Assembly (NCBI GenBank): GCA_027004335.1
Contig: JALTID010000259.1
Location: 1-5,793, forward strand
Length of the DNA stretch: 5,793 nt
Origin: a bacterium
Lineage (GTDB): Bacteria > JALSQH01
Reading direction: 5' to 3'
Under the pieces are notes generated by a model. The model worked only from the letters and a program-made list of their open reading frames with translations, did not search any database and was not told the origin of the DNA. A program made the position numbers and the translations under genes. This document shows, piece by piece, positions 1 through 5,793 of the stretch. Every line of letters begins with the position of its first letter. Position 1 is the stretch's first letter.

Positions 1-1856
1 ATATTGTTGATACTCCCGGTTATTCAAATTTTGTTTTTGATGCAAAGAATGCTCTCCTTGCAACGGAAGGTGCTGTGATGATAGTGAGTGCAATTTCAGG
101 TGTAAAAGACCAAACTATAAAATTCTGGGAATATCTTGATGAGTATGAGCTTCCTCGTCTAATTTTTATAAATAAACTTGATATGGAAAAGTCTGATTTC
201 CTGAGAGCTGCGGATGGTGTTGAGAAAAGTTTCGGAACAAAGCCGGCTTTGCTCCAGATTCCTATGGGAAGAGAGGCAAATTTTCATGGGGTAGTAGATC
301 TACTTGAAAATAAGGCTTACTTTTATGAAATAGATGGTTCTGGAAAATTCAAGGTGAAAGATGTTCCGGATGAATATATTGATCAGGTGGAAGAATTTAG
401 GGGTAGTCTGGTTGAGGCCATCGTTGAGCAGGATGATGAGGTGCTTGAGAGGTATCTTGATGGGGAGGAAATTTCTATTGAGGAACTGAAGAAGGTGCTT
501 CGGGAAGGTGTGATAAGCAGGAAGATAGTTCCTGCTGTAGTTGGTTCTGCAGCGAGGAATATCGGAGTTTCTCAGCTTGTTGATGCTGTTATTGATTATT
601 TGCCCTCCCCTTTAGAAAGATCTCCCATAGTGGCAGAGGATCCTGATGGTAAGGAAGTGGAGATTCACCCCGCAAGGACTGATTTTCTGTCAGGTATAAT
701 TTTTAAAACCACCATAGATCAATTCGCAGGTAAAGTAAGTTATGTTAAGATCTTTTCGGGTGGATTAGCTTCTGATTCTACCATTTATATACCAAACAAA
801 AGGTACAAAGACAAAATTGCCCAGATGAACAAAGTACTGGGGAAAAAATTCATTCAGATAAATGAAGCTGGAGCAGGAGATATCATTGCTATTCCAAAAT
901 TAAAAGAGGGTTCTACAGGTGATACTGTTTGCAGCGACAAGAATGTAATATTTCTTAATTTGGTTTCTCCACTTGAACCTGTTCTTGCTTATGCGGTAAA
1001 ACCGAAAGGTAAACATGATGAAGAGAAAATGATAAATGCACTTAACAGACTTGTTGAGGAAGATCCCTCACTCAGGTTAGAGAGAGAGCCACAGACAAAA
1101 GAGTTACTACTAAAAGGCCTCGGTCAGGTTCAGATAGAGGTTGCTATAGAGAGATTGAAAAGAAAGTATGGTGTTGAAATAGAACTTCTTGCGCCGAAAG
1201 TACCATATAGGGAAACTATAAAGAAAAAAGCAAAAGCTCAGGGCAAGTACAAAAAACAAACAGGTGGCCATGGTCAATATGGAGATTGTTGGATTGAAAT
1301 TGAACCTCTTGAAAGAGGTAGTGGTTTTATCTTTGAGGATAAAATTGTTGGCGGGGTTATTCCCAAGCAGTTTATTCCCTCTGTTGAGAAAGGGATCAAA
1401 GATGCAATGCAGAAGGGACCTCTTGCAGGTTATCCCGTTGTTGATGCAAAAGTTATTCTCTATGATGGGAGCCATCATCCGGTAGATTCATCAGATCTCG
1501 CTTTTCAAATTGCAGGTTCACTCGCATTTAAGAAAGCAATTGTGGAAGCACAGCCAGTTCTCCTTGAGCCAATAATGAAAATGGAAATTGTTGTGCCTGA
1601 GGAGTATATGGGAACGATTACCGGGGATCTGAATGCAAGAAGGGGTAAAATTGTTGGAGTGGTTCCTAAAGCAGGTGCGCAGGTAATAACGGCTTATGTT
1701 CCTCTTGCTGAGGTTCTTACATATGCACCAGATCTAAGGTCAATGACTCAGGGTAGAGGATATTTTTCTATGGAATTCAGCCACTATGAAGAAGTCCCCA
1801 CTCATCTTGCTAATAAAGTTATAGAAGAGGCTAAAAGCGAAAGCGGAGAAAGTTAA
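1..1856 (+). CDS. fusA: Elongation factor G-like protein (EF-G2 type), 5' end missing
   Basis: The reading frame is open from base 3, so the gene continues left of the window; 617 residues are visible. About 75 residues (P-loop, switch I) are missing if the family's usual length near 690 holds. Seen: the G3 motif DTPGY at visible residues 3-7, the G4 motif NKLD at 57-60, a G5-like GSA at 181-183, then domain II (about 225-315), domain III (about 320-395, GLGQVQIE), domain IV (about 404-519, with TGGHGQYG and GSHHPVDSS) and domain V (about 520-614). EF-G is a cytoplasmic GTPase that drives tRNA-mRNA translocation on the ribosome; EF-G2 paralogues share the fold, but their role is often unclear. 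The G3 motif has Tyr where canonical EF-G has the catalytic His, which fits EF-G2. The domain IV tip His (visible residue 492) is kept. An internal ATG at 75 is not the start, because homology continues upstream of it. Family assignment is firm; the exact role (translocase or paralogue) is not. Confidence 0.93.
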   Translation, partial: IVDTPGYSNFVFDAKNALLATEGAVMIVSAISGVKDQTIKFWEYLDEYELPRLIFINKLDMEKSDFLRAADGVEKSFGTKPALLQIPMGREANFHGVVDLLENKAYFYEIDGSGKFKVKDVPDEYIDQVEEFRGSLVEAIVEQDDEVLERYLDGEEISIEELKKVLREGVISRKIVPAVVGSAARNIGVSQLVDAVIDYLPSPLERSPIVAEDPDGKEVEIHPARTDFLSGIIFKTTIDQFAGKVSYVKIFSGGLASDSTIYIPNKRYKDKIAQMNKVLGKKFIQINEAGAGDIIAIPKLKEGSTGDTVCSDKNVIFLNLVSPLEPVLAYAVKPKGKHDEEKMINALNRLVEEDPSLRLEREPQTKELLLKGLGQVQIEVAIERLKRKYGVEIELLAPKVPYRETIKKKAKAQGKYKKQTGGHGQYGDCWIEIEPLERGSGFIFEDKIVGGVIPKQFIPSVEKGIKDAMQKGPLAGYPVVDAKVILYDGSHHPVDSSDLAFQIAGSLAFKKAIVEAQPVLLEPIMKMEIVVPEEYMGTITGDLNARRGKIVGVVPKAGAQVITAYVPLAEVLTYAPDLRSMTQGRGYFSMEFSHYEEVPTHLANKVIEEAKSESGES

Positions 1857-2468
1857 TTAGCGAGTCCCGAATTTTCGGGCCCTTTTTACTTTTATCTTTT
1901 CCCTCATTAGTACAGAATGTGATAGGTCCCTAATTTCTGCAATAATCTCGCTATCTGAAATATCAATAAGTCCATAGGTAGGTTTGTCCTTTTCCATTAA
2001 TGAAAAGTGTCCAGGATTTACAAAAATCCTTCCCGATAAAATTTCGACCTGAGGAATATGAGTCGCACCATGGAGAAAAACATACCCATTTTGAATATCT
2101 TCTTTTGTTAAATTTCTTATATCATGCACAATAACAGTAATAAATCCGTTTAATATCGTATATTCTATCCTCGGAATGATAGGATTCTTGGCTTCGGGAT
2201 CGTCGTCGGCTGGAACCTGGATAATCCTGCGAATTCTTCCAGCTCCTGCTTCATCTTTTTCCAGCAGAACAGATGCAAGATCAGAAAAAAAAGTAGTGTC
2301 ATCCATCTCGCTTTTTTGTATCTGGAAAAGGTGAGCTCTCTCTACATCATGGAAGTAGTGACCAAGATGGAAAAATCTTCTTATTCCCTCTTCTTCCACT
2401 AAATAGGTATAGAGGATACGAAGTCCACTAATATTGCCATGAGAATCCGATACAACAGCTACCTTCAT
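1857..2468 (-). CDS. YfcE/calcineurin-like metallophosphoesterase with altered active site
   Basis: 203 residues. The start at 2468 gives MKVAVVSDSHGN, exactly the first strand and first metal motif of the YfcE/MJ0936-type phosphoesterase fold. A longer frame to 2525 would run into the tRNA and adds only residues read from tRNA sequence. Motifs in order: D8-x-H10 (intact); HLGH at 34-37, where the family has HLGD; VPADDDPE at 85-92, where relatives have a GN-D motif; H115; HGATH at 133-137, where the family has GHTH; and NPGH at 151-154, where NPGS is usual. The bridging Asp, the Asn and one His of the usual dinuclear metal site are therefore replaced, while D8, H10, H115 and H137 remain. The loop between the second and third motifs is about 25 residues longer than I would expect. 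Active family members are soluble phosphodiesterases or phosphatases; whether this one is active, and on what, cannot be told. It lies 12 bases downstream of tRNA-Arg with no clear Shine-Dalgarno, so it is probably co-transcribed with it. Confidence 0.85.
   Translation of the reverse strand: MKVAVVSDSHGNISGLRILYTYLVEEEGIRRFFHLGHYFHDVERAHLFQIQKSEMDDTTFFSDLASVLLEKDEAGAGRIRRIIQVPADDDPEAKNPIIPRIEYTILNGFITVIVHDIRNLTKEDIQNGYVFLHGATHIPQVEILSGRIFVNPGHFSLMEKDKPTYGLIDISDSEIIAEIRDLSHSVLMREKIKVKRARKFGTR
1866..1887 (+). terminator. Probable intrinsic terminator of the EF-G2 gene
   Basis: CCCGA (1866-1870) and TCGGG (1875-1879) form a 5-bp GC-rich stem with a 4-base loop. After three C bases comes a run of five T (1883-1887), then further T-rich sequence. 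It begins 10 bases after the EF-G2 stop codon. It lies within the last codons of the convergent phosphoesterase gene, so the sequence serves both as terminator and as coding DNA. Read on the other strand the hairpin is not followed by a T run, so it should act in one direction only. The stem is short, hence moderate confidence. Confidence 0.5.
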
Positions 2469-2480
2469 TTCTAAAAATTC

Positions 2481-2557
2481 TGGCGCGCCCAGGGTGATTT
2501 GAACACCCGGCCCCCGGATCCGCAATCCGATGCTCTATCCTACTGAGCTATGGGCGC
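2481..2557 (-). tRNA. tRNA-Arg (anticodon GCG)
   Basis: A 77-base cloverleaf including an encoded CCA. The acceptor stem GCGCCCA pairs with TGGGCGC (7 bp), the D stem is GCTC/GAGC, the anticodon stem TCGGA/TCCGG has one T-G pair, the loop is TTGCGGA, the variable loop has 5 bases, and the T stem GGGTG/CACCC encloses the standard TTCAAAT loop. The anticodon GCG is at 2521-2523 (read on the minus strand) and decodes CGC, and CGU by wobble. Arginine identity is supported by C35, A at position 20 in the D loop and discriminator G73. Most bacteria use anticodon ACG (modified to inosine) for these codons, so G34 is unusual. Probably transcribed from the -10 box at 2572-2577 and continuing into the phosphoesterase gene. 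Confidence 0.96.
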
Positions 2558-2571
2558 GCTTATTAAAACTA

Positions 2572-2604
2572 ATTATATTGTAACTTCTAATGCTATTTTT
2601 TCAA
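2572..2604 (-). promoter_or_regulatory. Candidate promoter for tRNA-Arg and phosphoesterase
   Basis: On the minus strand a perfect TATAAT lies at 2577-2572, placing transcription start near 2565, about 8 bases before the mature tRNA 5' end. The best -35-like match, TTGAAA at 2604-2599, is 21 bases away, longer than the usual 16-18; at the ideal spacing there is only an A-rich stretch. The -10 box is convincing by position and sequence; the -35 assignment is weak. Confidence 0.45.
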
Positions 2605-2667
2605 GGAGGAAGTTTTTTATTGTGATCCTACCACGGGAAGATGTCTTAACCACTTTAAGTTATTTCC

Positions 2668-2693
<26 letters not shown>
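2603..2693 (+). other. Strong SD-like site followed by a 23-codon open frame
   Basis: AAGGAGGA at 2603-2610 is the best Shine-Dalgarno match in the window. Eleven bases later a GTG (2622) opens a 23-codon frame ending with TAA at 2691-2693; it would encode a short peptide with a hydrophobic second half. The frame overlaps the gyrB promoter, and I see no convincing rightward promoter upstream of it. It may be chance, or a leader peptide expressed from an upstream start. Recorded because the ribosome-binding match is striking, not because the peptide is recognisable. Confidence 0.2.
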
Positions 2694-5160
<2,467 letters not shown>

Positions 5161-5162
<2 letters not shown>

Positions 5163-5166
5163 AGGG
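5161..5166 (+). promoter_or_regulatory. Ribosome-binding site overlapping the gyrB stop codon
   Basis: AGAGGG, whose first two bases are the last two of the gyrB TAG stop, lies 5 bases before the ATG at 5172. It fixes the start of the next gene and suggests that ribosomes finishing gyrB can help initiate it. Confidence 0.7.
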
Positions 5167-5171
5167 TAATT

Positions 5172-5793
5172 ATGATCGTTCAGTGCCCATCCTGTGGGAA
5201 AAAGTATAAGTTCCCTGATGAAAAGATTAAACCAGAGGGAACTAAAGTAAAATGTCCTTCGTGTGGTCATGTGTTTGTGGTCTATCCTCCTAAGAGTAAG
5301 AAGAAGAATTACATGATAAAAACTCCTGAGGGCTTAGAGTTAGGTCCCTATGATCTTAGTGCCCTGAAGGATCTTATCAAGAGGGGAGAAATTGTTGGTA
5401 ATGAGTCTGTTTCTGTTGATGAGAAGGAGTATATTCCAATAAGATCACTTCCTGAGCTGAAAGAATTGATTCCAGGGGAGTCTTTTGAAAAGTCTCCCGC
5501 TGCACAGGAGGATATTTTTGGAGAAGCTGAAGGTGAAGGAGCTGAAACAACAGGCTCAGAGAAAGTTGAAATTACTACTGGTGAATTGGGTGAGGATCTC
5601 TTTGGCGAAGAGCTTGATTTTGATACAGGTCCTGTGAAAGAGAAAAAAGTTGAGAAAGAGGAAGTAGGGGGTAGAGAAGAGGATCTTTTTGGTGATATAA
5701 GTGCCGAAGAACTTGAGAGTTCTGCTGCTAAAAGTGAGGATTTATTCAGTGATGAAGAGTTGGGAGGTGAGTTCGCTGAGGGTTCAGGTGAAG
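5172..5793 (+). CDS. Zinc-ribbon (MJ0042-type) and GYF_2-like protein with acidic repeat tail, 3' end missing
   Basis: 207 residues are visible and the frame runs off the window. Residues 1-38 are an MJ0042-type zinc ribbon: CPSC at 5-8, KVKCPSCGHVFVV at 25-37, so two C-x2-C pairs (Cys5, 8, 28, 31). Residues about 47-98 match the GYF_2 pattern (GLELGPYDLSALKDLIKRGE at 54-73, then a PIRSLPEL stretch), although the tryptophans usual in GYF domains are absent. From about 102 on the chain is Glu/Gly/Ser-rich, probably disordered, with four EDLF-like motifs. No signal peptide or membrane segment is visible in this part. Zinc ribbon followed by GYF is, as I recall, the cytosolic arrangement of Myxococcus GltJ (AgmX), where it recruits partner proteins, so a scaffold or adaptor role is possible. 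The missing C-terminus would decide this. It shares an operon with gyrB by spacing and overlapping ribosome-binding site. Function unknown. Confidence 0.85.
   Translation, partial: MIVQCPSCGKKYKFPDEKIKPEGTKVKCPSCGHVFVVYPPKSKKKNYMIKTPEGLELGPYDLSALKDLIKRGEIVGNESVSVDEKEYIPIRSLPELKELIPGESFEKSPAAQEDIFGEAEGEGAETTGSEKVEITTGELGEDLFGEELDFDTGPVKEKKVEKEEVGGREEDLFGDISAEELESSAAKSEDLFSDEELGGEFAEGSGE
5508..5753 (+). repeat. Four-copy acidic E-D-[IL]-F-[GS]-[DE] motif in the zinc-ribbon/GYF protein
   Basis: Copies are at residues 113-118 (EDIFGE, 5508-5525), 141-146 (EDLFGE, 5592-5609), 170-175 (EDLFGD, 5679-5696) and 189-194 (EDLFSD, 5736-5753), so starts are 28, 29 and 19 residues apart. Synonymous codons differ between copies (ATT, CTC, CTT and TTA for Ile/Leu; GGA, GGC and GGT for Gly), so similarity is kept at the protein level and is not a fresh DNA duplication. 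More copies may follow beyond the window. Confidence 0.8.

Noticed and set aside
1110-1478. Antisense 122-codon open frame within the EF-G2 gene
   Set aside because: Lies opposite strongly conserved EF-G domains III-IV, has no ribosome-binding site or recognisable domain, and shows the skewed composition of a shadow frame. The same applies to the plus-strand frame at 1264-1485.
75-1856. EF-G2 as a complete gene starting at the ATG at 75
   Set aside because: The same frame is open to base 3 and encodes the G3 motif DTPGY upstream, so the gene is cut by the window edge.
1857-2525. Longer form of the phosphoesterase starting at 2525
   Set aside because: The extra 19 residues are read from the tRNA-Arg gene and the short spacer; the conserved fold begins right at the ATG at 2468.
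2645-2659. Small inverted repeat CTTAA-CCACT-TTAAG upstream of gyrB as an operator or terminator
   Set aside because: Only 5 AT-rich base pairs, no T run after it, and such a repeat is expected by chance in AT-rich spacer DNA.
5500-5793. Purine-rich tract as a DNA-level tandem repeat
   Set aside because: The repeat signal is at the protein level with differing codons; the purine richness follows from Glu, Gly and Lys codons.

Overview
The window comes from an AT-rich, Gram-negative-type bacterium. Three things point that way: a GyrB of 810 residues carrying the large insertion in the TOPRIM/tail region typical of Gram-negative gyrases, an EF-G2-type elongation factor, and a zinc-ribbon plus GYF-like protein of a kind common in deltaproteobacterial and related lineages. 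I cannot place it below that level; a deltaproteobacteria-like or neighbouring candidate phylum is a guess from sequence style. There is no sign of a mobile element, CRISPR array, phage gene or recent insertion.

Layout, left to right. Positions 1-1856 (+) hold the last 617 codons of an EF-G-like translation factor whose N-terminus lies outside the window. Its stop codon abuts, with no spacer, the stop codon of a convergent gene at 1857-2468 (-). That gene encodes a 203-residue YfcE/calcineurin-like metallophosphoesterase in which several canonical metal-ligand positions are replaced. Twelve bases upstream of its start, on the same strand, lies a complete tRNA-Arg (2481-2557) with the uncommon bacterial anticodon GCG. 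A 172-base divergent spacer (2558-2729) carries a perfect -10 box facing the tRNA and a good sigma70-type promoter facing gyrB. gyrB (2730-5162, +) is complete and looks fully functional. Nine bases after it, with its Shine-Dalgarno overlapping the gyrB stop codon, starts a protein of unknown function (5172 to the window end). This protein has an MJ0042-type zinc ribbon, a GYF_2-like domain and an acidic tail with four copies of an E-D-[IL]-F motif.

There are two transcription units around the divergent spacer: leftward tRNA-Arg plus phosphoesterase, and rightward gyrB plus zinc-ribbon/GYF protein. The EF-G2 gene ends at an apparent intrinsic terminator that lies inside the last codons of the phosphoesterase gene. 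Most of the window is ordinary housekeeping sequence. The parts most worth a second look are the altered phosphoesterase active site, the tRNA-Arg(GCG) and its tight link to the phosphoesterase, and the repeated EDLF motif in the zinc-ribbon/GYF protein. None of these by itself proves a new system.
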